Counted from the first letter of the stretch, positions 7,023 to 14,236 are shown. The stretch: DNA of 15,577 nt from Flavobacteriales bacterium UBA720 (GCA_002297505.1 DBLQ01000025.1:1893-17469), one strand, 5' to 3'. The notes: generated from the sequence alone by a model not told the origin. Program-made: numbers and translations.

Positions 7023-7705
7023 GAAATTCTTTTTTTGTTGGAAGATTCTATCCATTCATCGTGCTGGCAGACTCTGCATTGGCCGCCTTTTCCAAAATCA
7101 AATTCCTCTGTGTAACCGCAAAATGTACAGGAATAATGCGATTTTTTTTCAAAGTTTTTCAATGGCTTGTCTAGGGAATCCGGCATTATCGGCAAACCGT
7201 ATCGGATGTCCTGATCATCATAATAAAAAACACTGATCTCACCAGAAATCTCTTCTATGGCTTTCTCGATTTGTCCCAGGTGAGAAACGCCTTTCATCCG
7301 CAATTCAGCAAAGAATTCATCTTCACCCAGGGATTCTTTTTTGAAATCGTGAATGCAGAAAACACCTTTGTCGATCAGACAAATCGGTTTTCCTTCTACC
7401 AATTTCTCGAATTTTTTATTTTTGGCAATAAAGAAAGTGATGATGGAATAAAGGCTGATGATCATTGTGAAAACCACCAAAGCGGGCATAATTCCCACAT
7501 CTTTGTAAAACATCGGGTCGCCGGCGGCAGAACCGAGTCCAATGATCACAACCAGTTCAAAAACGGACAATTGTTTGACCCCTCTTTTCCCCAGCAGCCG
7601 AAGTCCGCAGATGATGATAACGAACATAATACTCGTTCTCAGAACGGTTTCCAGAAGGAATCCCCAATCTTCGGAACCAAGCAGAATTTGTTGATAGTCG
7701 AACAT
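7019..7705 (-). CDS. DUF421 (YetF-type) membrane protein with C-terminal zinc-ribbon-like tail
   Basis: This 228-residue protein has three N-terminal membrane segments (about 22-38, 48-62 and 72-95). It carries the DUF421 hallmark GKRGVKQLSVFELVVIIGLG (39-58), then a soluble alpha/beta domain to about residue 180 (GKPICLIDKG, ELRMKGV). YetF-type proteins have unknown function. An unusual extension follows: Cys193-x2-Cys196-x13-Cys210-x2-Cys213, with HDEW after it, resembling a rubredoxin-like or zinc-ribbon knuckle on the cytosolic side. It is the last gene of the minus-strand block, 59 bases after the ATP-grasp gene, with a weak hairpin in that gap. Confidence 0.85.
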   Translation of the reverse strand: MFDYQQILLGSEDWGFLLETVLRTSIMFVIIICGLRLLGKRGVKQLSVFELVVIIGLGSAAGDPMFYKDVGIMPALVVFTMIISLYSIITFFIAKNKKFEKLVEGKPICLIDKGVFCIHDFKKESLGEDEFFAELRMKGVSHLGQIEKAIEEISGEISVFYYDDQDIRYGLPIMPDSLDKPLKNFEKKSHYSCTFCGYTEEFDFGKGGQCRVCQHDEWIESSNKKRIS

Positions 7706-7725
7706 AGTTTTTCAGGACTGTGTTC

Positions 7726-7749
7726 AAAAAATACGCCAGATCGATTGGC
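7726..7749 (-). terminator. Weak terminator-like hairpin between the ATP-grasp and DUF421 genes
   Basis: On the minus strand GCCAA and CTGGC pair (five pairs including one wobble, 7735-7749) around a 5-base loop. Six T residues (7726-7731) follow three bases later. The stem is short, so at most partial termination is expected. Confidence 0.3.
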
Positions 7750-7764
7750 CATAAAAGGTCAAAG

Positions 7765-8946
7765 CTATTTCTCAAAAAACGCCATAGAACTCCCGATCCA
7801 GATCGCATCTTTCTTATTAAAATCCACATTCACCATTGCTGCTTTGGTCATTCTCACAAGATTGACGAGCAATTCCGGATTTTCTTTTTCAGGATGCCAC
7901 GCAAAAAGCAAACGGATCTCCGCCTTGGAAAACTCGCCGTTGATATCTTCAAAAAGTGGAGCATAAGTTACTTTTCGTTGCAGGATATAATTTTCGGGAT
8001 CCTCAATTTTATGGATAATTTCCGGAGTTGGATTAAGGTTCACACCACTTCCGGCAAAAGAGAAAAGTGGTTTCAGGACGAAGTTTTCAAGCGTTTCATT
8101 CTCAGGAAAATCAGATAAGAAATAGCTTTTCGGGACAAACTCGTGCTTCAGTTTTGGGAGAATGTATTTTGAGACTTTGAAAAACCAATTCGGATGCGTA
8201 ATCCATTCCACATCAACATCTTCCCGAAAATCAAATTCCGTTTCCAAACCCTCGATTTTATCCAGCTCGTCAAAAATTACGCGGTTATAAATACGGTTGA
8301 TTGGGATTAATTTCCCATCATTTTCGTAGAATAATTTTCTTCCCTGTTTCTTGATCTTCGTCAGGCAAACCGTTTTAATGCCAAAATATTGTTCCGTCAA
8401 AACAAAATCAATGAAGGTTTTTTGTTCCTCCGGATAGATTTCCAGAAGAATCACGTTTTCAGGATTTTCATTGCCTACAATAACAGATTTCAATTCCCGG
8501 ATGTAGTCTTCTTTCGAAAGCGACTGTTTCAGATCGTTCAAGAAAGGGTAGGTTACTGTAATCACCTCCTCAAACAATTTCTGAAATCCAAATAAACTCG
8601 GAAACGCCTGCAGCTCTATCAATTGCGGAATAATCTCGCCATCTTCACGTTGGCAAATTCCAAAATCAATCGCTAAAAAGTGTGGTTTCTTGGTATCGTT
8701 GGGAACGTTGCAGGTCGGTGGAATGGCTTTGCTAAGTTCCTCGTCGGACATCTCTTTAATTTGCGAAATAATGGACTGACAGGCATCATCCAGTTTTTCC
8801 TGAAAATCTCTGGTTAAAAAAACCGGACTTTCAGAGAGGCGGAACGCGGCGCTGTAGCCGCATCTTTCCTGGATTAAGTCCTGGACTTTCTGATCTTTGT
8901 CCTGAGAAAACTCTCCATTAAATTGAGCTCTGTATTTTGGGATCAT
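7765..8946 (-). CDS. ATP-grasp-type ligase (glutathionylspermidine synthase-like), probable partner of an amidoligase set
   Basis: This 393-residue cytosolic protein is usually annotated hypothetical, but the C-terminal half carries ATP-grasp features. These are FVLKPLFSFAGSGVNL (289-304; Lys292 and the flexible Gly loop around ATP), YILQRKV (320-326, the hinge strand) and EIRLLFAW (343-350). The final MTKAAMVNVDFNKKDAIWIGSS (366-387) is the position of the metal-binding strands. The N-terminal part has ELQAFPSLFGFQ (111-122) and NRIYNRVI (217-224), reminiscent of pre-ATP-grasp domains. The family activates a carboxylate with ATP and joins it to an amine. Its neighbours, a class I glutamine amidotransferase and, farther upstream, a YbdK-type ligase, suggest a small-molecule amide pathway. 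The substrate is unknown. Confidence 0.7.
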   Translation of the reverse strand: MIPKYRAQFNGEFSQDKDQKVQDLIQERCGYSAAFRLSESPVFLTRDFQEKLDDACQSIISQIKEMSDEELSKAIPPTCNVPNDTKKPHFLAIDFGICQREDGEIIPQLIELQAFPSLFGFQKLFEEVITVTYPFLNDLKQSLSKEDYIRELKSVIVGNENPENVILLEIYPEEQKTFIDFVLTEQYFGIKTVCLTKIKKQGRKLFYENDGKLIPINRIYNRVIFDELDKIEGLETEFDFREDVDVEWITHPNWFFKVSKYILPKLKHEFVPKSYFLSDFPENETLENFVLKPLFSFAGSGVNLNPTPEIIHKIEDPENYILQRKVTYAPLFEDINGEFSKAEIRLLFAWHPEKENPELLVNLVRMTKAAMVNVDFNKKDAIWIGSSMAFFEK

Positions 8947-8963
8947 AGTTGCGTTTTTTTGTT

Positions 8964-9040
8964 AGTTAAAAGTTAGGAGTAAAACGTAAGAAGTTGGTGG
9001 AGATGCATTTCACTTCTTACTTTTTACTTCTCACATTTTT
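8964..9040. repeat. Heptad-phased inverted repeat between the amidotransferase and ATP-grasp genes
   Basis: The purine half runs in 7-base steps AGTTAAA, AGTTAGG, AGTAAAA, CGTAAGA, AGTTGGT (8964-8998). The pyrimidine half runs CTTCTTA, CTTTTTA, CTTCTCA, CATTTTT (9013-9040). Bases 8978-8994 are complementary to 9012-9028 at 16 of 17 positions with a 17-base loop, so a stable hairpin can form on either strand. Both neighbouring genes are minus strand, so the hairpin sits in their shared message or divides it. Confidence 0.75.
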
Positions 9041-9044
9041 CACC

Positions 9045-9887
9045 TCAATGAAATTCTAAGTTGTTTGTAATCTTTTCGGAAGCCAGTTTTAAAAATTTTG
9101 GGATAATTTGTGCCTGGGTGAGAACGATTTTGTCATCATCATTCATTCTGTCAATTGTTTCCAGATATTTTTCCATTCCGAATGTTTCGATCATCGCGGT
9201 CTTGTTTTTTTCGTCTTCCAGGTTTTTTAAAAATCCCGTCGGATCCGCTTCCGGGTGAAATTGCGTTCCGAAGATTTCATCAGAAAAACGAACCGCCATC
9301 AGCGCTCTTTCCAGATGAACGGTTGGACGGTATTTCTCCAAAGCCACGATTTTCATTCCCAACTCATCAAGTTTTTCCTGATTAGGCTCGATACATTGAT
9401 AAGCTCTGGAATCTACGGCATAGAAAGGATCGGGCAGATTTTTAAACAAAAATTCCTGTTCGCCGTCTTCCGATTTGTGGATCGGCATCACACCAAATGA
9501 GTAAGATTTGCGCTTGCAGACATTGGCAATCCCAAAATGGATCACCGCCAATTGGAAGGAATGGCAAATTAAAAATAAGTATTTTTTCTGATCGTTATTT
9601 TGGTTATGCTCCCAAATCTGATTCAGGAAATCAGCGTATCTGTTTTCCCATTCGTAACCTTCCCGGTGCGGATTTCCCGGACCGCCTGAGGAAATGAAAA
9701 TATCAAAATCCGAAATATTGGGCATCTCATTTTTATAACGAACATCGAAGATGTCAACCGAAACGTGATCATCAGATTGTTTCCGGAAAGCCTGCGATAA
9801 TTCCGTAATGTTGCGCATCCCTTGATTAGGATGGTTGTTATTCATATCCAAAAGTGCAATTCTTACATCATTTTGACTCATATTCAT
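9045..9887 (-). CDS. Type 1 (class I) glutamine amidotransferase-like protein
   Basis: This 280-residue cytosolic protein has the class I triad amidotransferase fold: SSGGPGNP (66-73, oxyanion strand), nucleophile Cys108 in LICHSFQLA, and the His-x-Glu pair in GTQFHPEADPTG (His211, Glu213). The usual GxCxGxQ elbow is altered to ICHSFQ, as in stand-alone amidotransferases that act as gamma-glutamyl hydrolases or use unusual glutamine analogues. The ATG lies 8 bases after the RelE/ParE-type toxin stop, so it now sits in the toxin's transcription unit. A second in-frame ATG two codons on is possible. With the YbdK-type ligase and the ATP-grasp protein it forms an apparent amidoligase set. Confidence 0.88.
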   Translation of the reverse strand: MNMSQNDVRIALLDMNNNHPNQGMRNITELSQAFRKQSDDHVSVDIFDVRYKNEMPNISDFDIFISSGGPGNPHREGYEWENRYADFLNQIWEHNQNNDQKKYLFLICHSFQLAVIHFGIANVCKRKSYSFGVMPIHKSEDGEQEFLFKNLPDPFYAVDSRAYQCIEPNQEKLDELGMKIVALEKYRPTVHLERALMAVRFSDEIFGTQFHPEADPTGFLKNLEDEKNKTAMIETFGMEKYLETIDRMNDDDKIVLTQAQIIPKFLKLASEKITNNLEFH

Positions 9888-9895
9888 AATTGTCT

Positions 9896-10189
9896 TTAAT
9901 AAAGTGATTTTTGTTTACCGTCTTTGAAATTAATGATTACAATTTCTTTCTTCTTCGGGCTTATTTTGTAAACGATATAGTTATTTTCGGCAACTATTCC
10001 CTTATGCAGATGTTTGAATCTTGCAGTTTTAGGATATAAATTTGGCTGTAATTTAATTCGCTCAACAAATTGATGTATATTGTCTTCCAATCGTAGAATT
10101 TCCTTTTTTGTCCATTTTGATTTTAGATATTCAATTGTTTTGAAAAGTCCTATTTCTGCACGATTTGTCCAGACGACTTCTATTTCCAT
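9896..10189 (-). CDS. RelE/ParE-superfamily toxin
   Basis: This 97-residue basic protein starts MEIEVVWTNRAEIGLFKTIEYL and has the family's core: two N-terminal helices (KSKWTKKEILRLEDNIHQFVERI), the PNLYPKTARF turn and a C-terminal sheet YIVYKISPKKKEIVIINFKDGKQ. ParE members poison DNA gyrase, while RelE members cleave ribosome-bound mRNA. The sequence resembles the ParE-like Bacteroidetes group more, but the target is an inference. The start overlaps the antitoxin stop by 10 bases, the usual coupling for these pairs. The stop lies 8 bases before the amidotransferase ATG. Confidence 0.88.
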   Translation of the reverse strand: MEIEVVWTNRAEIGLFKTIEYLKSKWTKKEILRLEDNIHQFVERIKLQPNLYPKTARFKHLHKGIVAENNYIVYKISPKKKEIVIINFKDGKQKSLY

Positions 10190-10410
10190 TCATCAAAGGA
10201 TTTCATCACATTTTGATGTGATTTTATTTGTCCATTTTCTTCATCTTTTAGTCCCAATTCAATGTCTTGATGCTCCTCTTTACTTAATTCTTCCCACCAA
10301 TCTTTGGAAGATTCTTTCTGGAAAATATCTTTAATCTTTTCGAGGACACTTTCTTTCTGAGTATTCAAAAGAAGTTTCATCAATTCGATTTTGGTTGCTT
10401 CGATGTTCAT
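10180..10410 (-). CDS. Cognate antitoxin of the RelE/ParE-type pair
   Basis: This acidic 76-residue protein (MNIEATKIELMKLLLNTQKE, then KDWWEELSKEEHQDIELGL, then HQNVMKSFDEWK) is the type of antitoxin found with ParE-like toxins throughout Bacteroidetes. It lacks an obvious ribbon-helix-helix. The C-terminal half should wrap the toxin. It is the first gene of the pair, with its own probable promoter and operator repeat in the 57 bases upstream, and overlaps the toxin by 10 bases. Confidence 0.85.
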   Translation of the reverse strand: MNIEATKIELMKLLLNTQKESVLEKIKDIFQKESSKDWWEELSKEEHQDIELGLKDEENGQIKSHQNVMKSFDEWK

Positions 10411-10433
10411 AACAAATCTTTTTGCAAAATACT

Positions 10434-10453
10434 AATTTGATATTTCAAATTTA
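10434..10453 (-). promoter_or_regulatory. Probable promoter and operator of the toxin-antitoxin pair
   Basis: Minus-strand TAAATTTG (10446-10453) is an exact Bacteroidetes -7 box, placing the start about 30 bases before the antitoxin ATG. It overlaps a perfect inverted repeat, AATTTGA-AATA-TCAAATT (10434-10451). That is the expected geometry for autorepression by the toxin-antitoxin complex. Confidence 0.6.
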
Positions 10454-10464
10454 CTAAAAGAAAT

Positions 10465-10488
10465 GAATTAAAAACGGTATTTTACCGT
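10465..10488 (-). terminator. Terminator built into the last codons of the outer-membrane protein gene
   Basis: On the minus strand ACGGTA-AAA-TACCGT is a perfect 6-bp hairpin (10474-10488) encoding the end Thr-Val-Lys-Tyr-Arg. It is followed directly by TTTTTAATT, containing the Phe codon and the TAA stop. Transcription of the barrel gene should end there, insulating the toxin-antitoxin promoter. Confidence 0.6.
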
Positions 10489-13080
10489 AATTAATAAATA
10501 TCTTGGAATTAGTTTGGTAGTCGAAGTGATTGAGGTGTAATTATTTAAGGTAATATTAGTATATTGGTCTTCATTAAGGATGTTGTTGAAAATCAGACGG
10601 TAAGAAAATTTGCTCTGAAGCGGAACATAACTAATAATAATGTTATTGAATGAATAATAATGCTTATTGACCTGAAATAAAAAATTATTGGCCTCTGCCA
10701 ATATTGTATCAGAAAACTTATAGTTTATGTTGATAAAAGCGTCTTTTGTATAATTTTTTGTTGTAATTTGTTGGAAATCGGAAGTGTAAAAGTTGAATGA
10801 AAATCCAAAATCTAAATTAATTTTGGATTTGAAATAGGTTGTTGCAGAATATTTTATGGTATGAATTGTATTCTTTGAATTTGAAAATTGAATTGAATTG
10901 GCGTTAATTGGCGTTGTGCTCCAGGAATTATTGTTTTCTATTTTGGAAGCTAATTTTAATTTTCTGAAATAATTTACAATGCTAAAGTTAAAATTATAAC
11001 TTTCTCCGCCGTTGGATAAGATGTATGTATTGAAAACAAAATCATTGGTTAAAGAACTTTCTGAGTTAATAATGGATTTTGATTTTATATAAGATAAATT
11101 TGTGTCGAAAGAGTATCTTTTCTCGTCGTTATAAAAATAATATGTAAAGGTAGTTGTATTTGTTTTAAGTGGCTTTGTATAATTTGTTCCCTTTGCAAAA
11201 GTTCTGTAATCTGTAAGTTGGTAATTGTTGGTCAGCTGATTTATTTCCGGTAATGTAGAATTTTCTGTATAAGATAATGAAAAATTACCAAATCCTGTTT
11301 TCTTTACATTGAAATATATTGAAGGATTTACAAAAAAAATGTTAGAATTTAAATTATTGTTTTTAAAACTAATATTCTGAAAGTCTATACTGGTAGTTAC
11401 GTCTATTTTTTTTGAAATATTATATCGTGCGGTGTTATTAGATGACAGTTTGAACTGCTTTATTTGAGTGATATTTTGATAATCTGTGTTTTGTATATTA
11501 TCCTCAAATAAAAAAGTATTCATAGATTCTTTACTATAATCCAATTGAAAAGAATTTGTGATGTCCAATTTTTTGAATTTAGAAATTAGTTTGGCTTTGT
11601 AACCTGCGTATATAATTTGGCTCTTTGTATTTTGATTAACAATTGCATTCTCACCTGCTTTAAGAAAACTATTTAAAAATGGAGAAAAAATATTTACTTT
11701 TTCATTTAGATTATCTTTTCCGAAATAGAAATAATTGTTTAGAACTTTGCTGGGAGAAATCTGATAAGTATGGTTGAGATGATTGTAGAATGAGAAGTTT
11801 TTATTATTTGAATTTTGATTGATTCCAGTATTGTCAAAAAGCATATCATTTGAAAAATTGCTAGGATTATCTTTGAAAATAAAAAGATTTGTTAGATAAT
11901 TTTTGTCATCCGGATAATATTTTAATTCAATCTCTGATGAGGCTAATGTTTTTTTACTCTTATAATTATTGTTTTCGGAAAAATTGGTAGGATTGTTTTC
12001 CAAATTGTATTTGGTAAACGAAAGAGAGTTTTGAGTTTGTTTGTCATCAGCAAGATAAGTAACACCCCTAAGACTTAGATTACTTTTTGATTTTGTGGTA
12101 AAGCTTAGTGAATTTAGAAGAGCATTATTGAAAACGCTTTGTGTCTTGCTGAAAAACTGTATTTCGTTGCTGTTGATGTTAACAACATTTTTTGCTTTAT
12201 ATTCGTAACGGTCTTCTCCAAAAGTAGAGTTCTCCATGATATTTGAAGAAATCATATCAGTAGATTTTTCTCCGAGATTATTATAATCCCCGAAGTAAAA
12301 CAATTTTATTTTCTTTCTTAAAAGGCCTATATTTAGCGATTCTTTCCATCTTTTTTCTGGAAATACAGCACTTCCTAAGGTTGCATTTCCGAACCAAACA
12401 TTTCTCAATCCTTTTTTCATTTTTATGTTCAGAGCAACTTTATCAGAATTATTAAGTTTTTTCAGAATAGGATTATCATCGAAGTTATCGATGATTTGCA
12501 CCTCATCCAGAACCTTCGCATCTAAGTTTTTAGAAAGCAATTTGTAATTTTTATCAAACAAATCTTCGCCTTCAATCAACAGTTTGTCTATATTTTTTCC
12601 GTGTGCTTTTATTGTTCCCTCCTTGGTTATTTCTATACCGGGCAATTTTTTTAGAATATCTTCCAGAGTCTGCTCTGTCTTGTTAGCAAATGGTGCAACT
12701 TTTATAGAGGTTGTATCTAAATTATTTTTTATTTTTTTGCTTTCAATCAGTACTTCCTTAATGTTTGTAAAATTTTCTTCTATTATAAAATCTTGGACAA
12801 TATCAGTTTTCGTATTAATGTATGTTACCTGTGGTTTGATTTCTAATCCTGAAACTTTTAGGCGTAGTATTGTTTCAGAATAGTTGTATGTTATTTTATA
12901 ATTGCCCTTTTCATCCGAAAAGGTGTAGGCAACTATATTATCATCACTATCCAATAACGAAACAGAAGCATTTTCTATGCTTCTGTTTTGATTATCAGTT
13001 ATTCTTCCTGTTATTTTAATCTCTTGCGATGCTGCTAATTTGAATGAAAACAGCAAGCAAATTAGAAAAAGCCTTAGCAT
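10468..13080 (-). CDS. Outer-membrane beta-barrel protein, TonB-receptor-like, with N-terminal carboxypeptidase-regulatory-like domain
   Basis: The 870-residue protein begins MLRLFLICLLFSFKLAASQE, a clear signal peptide. The start at 13080 is preferred over an in-frame ATG 14 codons upstream, which lies inside the previous gene and would spoil the signal. After it come a CarboxypepD_reg-like beta-sandwich (ITGRITDNQNRSIENASVSL, about 22-85) and a plug-like domain with LPGIEITKEGTIKAHGKNI and LLIEGEDLF (about 105-230). A long Asn/Ser/Tyr-rich barrel ends in terminal Phe (KYRF). No classic TonB box is evident, though IKEVLI occupies its place. Only one base separates its ATG from the GLPGLI stop. 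The composition is strikingly AT-rich. It may import or export a ligand related to the upstream secreted peptide; this is inference. Confidence 0.85.
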   Translation of the reverse strand: MLRLFLICLLFSFKLAASQEIKITGRITDNQNRSIENASVSLLDSDDNIVAYTFSDEKGNYKITYNYSETILRLKVSGLEIKPQVTYINTKTDIVQDFIIEENFTNIKEVLIESKKIKNNLDTTSIKVAPFANKTEQTLEDILKKLPGIEITKEGTIKAHGKNIDKLLIEGEDLFDKNYKLLSKNLDAKVLDEVQIIDNFDDNPILKKLNNSDKVALNIKMKKGLRNVWFGNATLGSAVFPEKRWKESLNIGLLRKKIKLFYFGDYNNLGEKSTDMISSNIMENSTFGEDRYEYKAKNVVNINSNEIQFFSKTQSVFNNALLNSLSFTTKSKSNLSLRGVTYLADDKQTQNSLSFTKYNLENNPTNFSENNNYKSKKTLASSEIELKYYPDDKNYLTNLFIFKDNPSNFSNDMLFDNTGINQNSNNKNFSFYNHLNHTYQISPSKVLNNYFYFGKDNLNEKVNIFSPFLNSFLKAGENAIVNQNTKSQIIYAGYKAKLISKFKKLDITNSFQLDYSKESMNTFLFEDNIQNTDYQNITQIKQFKLSSNNTARYNISKKIDVTTSIDFQNISFKNNNLNSNIFFVNPSIYFNVKKTGFGNFSLSYTENSTLPEINQLTNNYQLTDYRTFAKGTNYTKPLKTNTTTFTYYFYNDEKRYSFDTNLSYIKSKSIINSESSLTNDFVFNTYILSNGGESYNFNFSIVNYFRKLKLASKIENNNSWSTTPINANSIQFSNSKNTIHTIKYSATTYFKSKINLDFGFSFNFYTSDFQQITTKNYTKDAFININYKFSDTILAEANNFLFQVNKHYYSFNNIIISYVPLQSKFSYRLIFNNILNEDQYTNITLNNYTSITSTTKLIPRYLLITVKYRF

Positions 13081-13081
13081 C

Positions 13082-13861
13082 TTATTCGCATTCAATGAAC
13101 ATTTTACATAAATTATAATCATCAGAAAAAGTTATATCAGGAAAACTCTTTTTCATCATTTTCGTTTTTTCTTCTAATACAACTATTTCAGATTTTTGAA
13201 ATTTCTTAAATTCATTATAATCAAGAAAACTTTTATTTTTTGGTATTTTCAAATATGTAGGTTCTTCTTGTGAATGTGAGGGGTATTCTATGCTCTTGGT
13301 GTACCAATACACGTATTTGTTTGTATCGTATGCCTCTAAGATTAATCCTGGTAGACCTTGCAATTTCCATGGTCCGTAGGGTACAGGTATATCAGGAGTA
13401 AACCAAGCTGTATAATTTCTTCCCCTAAAATTAGCGATTGCTTTTTGGCATGTAAATTTTCCAATTTTCTTTGTCTCCTTTAAGATTTTCCATTTAATTT
13501 CGGGAGTTACTTCTTTTAAATATACCTGCTTTCTATACATTAGATTAGACCACATTGTTTTTTTTAAAAGATGATTAACAACCTGATCACCTTCTTCGCT
13601 CATTTTAACTCCATTGTATATGCTTCCCTCATCTTCGTTAGAGAATGACTTTTGACTCAATCTATCATCTCCTTTTTCTAATCTTTCTTTTGCTGTTACA
13701 AAATATGAAATTTGTTTATTAAACAACAGGTAGCATTGATTTTCTGGAGCATTGGCATTTCCAATACCAAGAGCAGGAACAAAAACATAGGTTACCAAAC
13801 CCTTTTGAGCATAATTAAAAGTGCCTAATAATAGGCAGAAAAAGATAGTTATTTTTTTCAT
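13082..13861 (-). CDS. GLPGLI family protein
   Basis: This 259-residue protein carries a signal peptide at residues 1-19 (MKKITIFFCLLLGTFNYAQ). The family signature is present as AWFTPDIPVPYGPWKLQGLPG (152-172), completed by LILEAYD; the GLPGLI motif itself is at 169-174. The family is almost confined to Bacteroidetes and has no established biochemical role. It is often encoded beside a CarboxypepD_reg/barrel outer-membrane protein, as here. Its stop and the barrel gene's ATG are separated by one base (TAAGATG), implying coupled translation and a shared function. The 73 bases upstream contain a hairpin after the peptide gene. Confidence 0.9.
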   Translation of the reverse strand: MKKITIFFCLLLGTFNYAQKGLVTYVFVPALGIGNANAPENQCYLLFNKQISYFVTAKERLEKGDDRLSQKSFSNEDEGSIYNGVKMSEEGDQVVNHLLKKTMWSNLMYRKQVYLKEVTPEIKWKILKETKKIGKFTCQKAIANFRGRNYTAWFTPDIPVPYGPWKLQGLPGLILEAYDTNKYVYWYTKSIEYPSHSQEEPTYLKIPKNKSFLDYNEFKKFQKSEIVVLEEKTKMMKKSFPDITFSDDYNLCKMFIECE

Positions 13862-13888
13862 ATTAACTTTGATTGATATGAAAAGTTA

Positions 13889-13914
13889 TAGGCAACAACA
13901 AAAGATGCTGCCTA
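13889..13914 (-). other. Intercistronic hairpin between the peptide gene and the GLPGLI gene
   Basis: On the minus strand TAGGCAGCA pairs with TGTTGCCTA (nine pairs, one G-T) around an 8-base loop. The downstream flank TAACTTTTC is only weakly T-rich. It could act as a partial terminator or as a 3'-end stabiliser, giving more peptide message than GLPGLI/barrel message. Confidence 0.55.
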
Positions 13915-13934
13915 AAACAAAGTTTACAATAGTA

Positions 13935-14138
13935 TTAATTACACATCGCATTTCCGGCGTTCTGAGCCTGTGTTTGTGTGCAGTCGCAAGTGATTGTTCC
14001 GGTATAAACACCATTACAATATACCAGCCAGCTTCTCATTTTTAAATCTTCGTTAGCTTTTTTCTCTACATTCGTGTTTGTAGTAAACGAACTAAGAGTT
14101 AATACACCCATAATTGATAAAAATGCTAATTTTTTCAT
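13935..14138 (-). CDS. Small secreted four-cysteine peptide precursor
   Basis: The 67-residue product has a signal peptide (MKKLAFLSIMGVLTLSSF, about residues 1-20), a short charged linker (NVEKKANEDLKMRS) and a compact tail. The cysteines at 41, 51, 53 and 66 are spaced C-x9-C-x-C-x12-C. The ORF has a good promoter box, heads the GLPGLI/barrel genes and follows a Crp-like regulator. The architecture recalls other small Bacteroidetes export peptides (NVEALA or DUF6520 types), but it is not clearly either. Possible roles are a signal, a bacteriocin-like peptide or a surface-retained ligand; none can be chosen from sequence. Two disulphides after export are plausible. Confidence 0.75.
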   Translation of the reverse strand: MKKLAFLSIMGVLTLSSFTTNTNVEKKANEDLKMRSWLVYCNGVYTGTITCDCTQTQAQNAGNAMCN

Positions 14139-14179
14139 TTTGTTAATTTTTAATTGTTAATAATACTTATTTTGTAATT

Positions 14180-14187
14180 CAAAATTA
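14180..14187 (-). promoter_or_regulatory. Bacteroidetes -7 box (TAATTTTG) of the peptide operon
   Basis: Minus-strand TAATTTTG is an exact TAnnTTTG match and predicts a start near 14175, about 37 bases before the peptide ATG. The -33 region (around 14208) has no TTG, so an activator may be needed. Confidence 0.5.
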
Positions 14188-14208
14188 ACAAAGTGAATAA
14201 AAGTTTAA

Positions 14209-14224
14209 TACGACATATGTCACA
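14209..14224. promoter_or_regulatory. CRP-like palindrome, candidate operator for the adjacent Crp/Fnr regulator
   Basis: GACATATGTC (14212-14221) is a perfect 10-bp palindrome. In its wider context on the minus strand it reads TGTGACATATGTCGTA, matching one CRP half-site (TGTGA) fully and the other (TCACA) in part. Its centre lies roughly 40-45 bases upstream of the estimated start, the class II activator position. It sits between the regulator's stop and the peptide gene. Confidence 0.55.
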
Positions 14225-14236
14225 ATTTTATGAATT

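Noticed and set aside
7271..7966. 231-codon plus-strand ORF antisense to the DUF421 and ATP-grasp genes
   Set aside because: The opposite strand encodes two proteins with clear family motifs; this translation is His/Phe/Asn-rich without domain features and starts inside a gene.
12584..12883. 99-codon plus-strand ORF within the barrel gene
   Set aside because: Antisense shadow of the plug-domain coding sequence; no independent signals.
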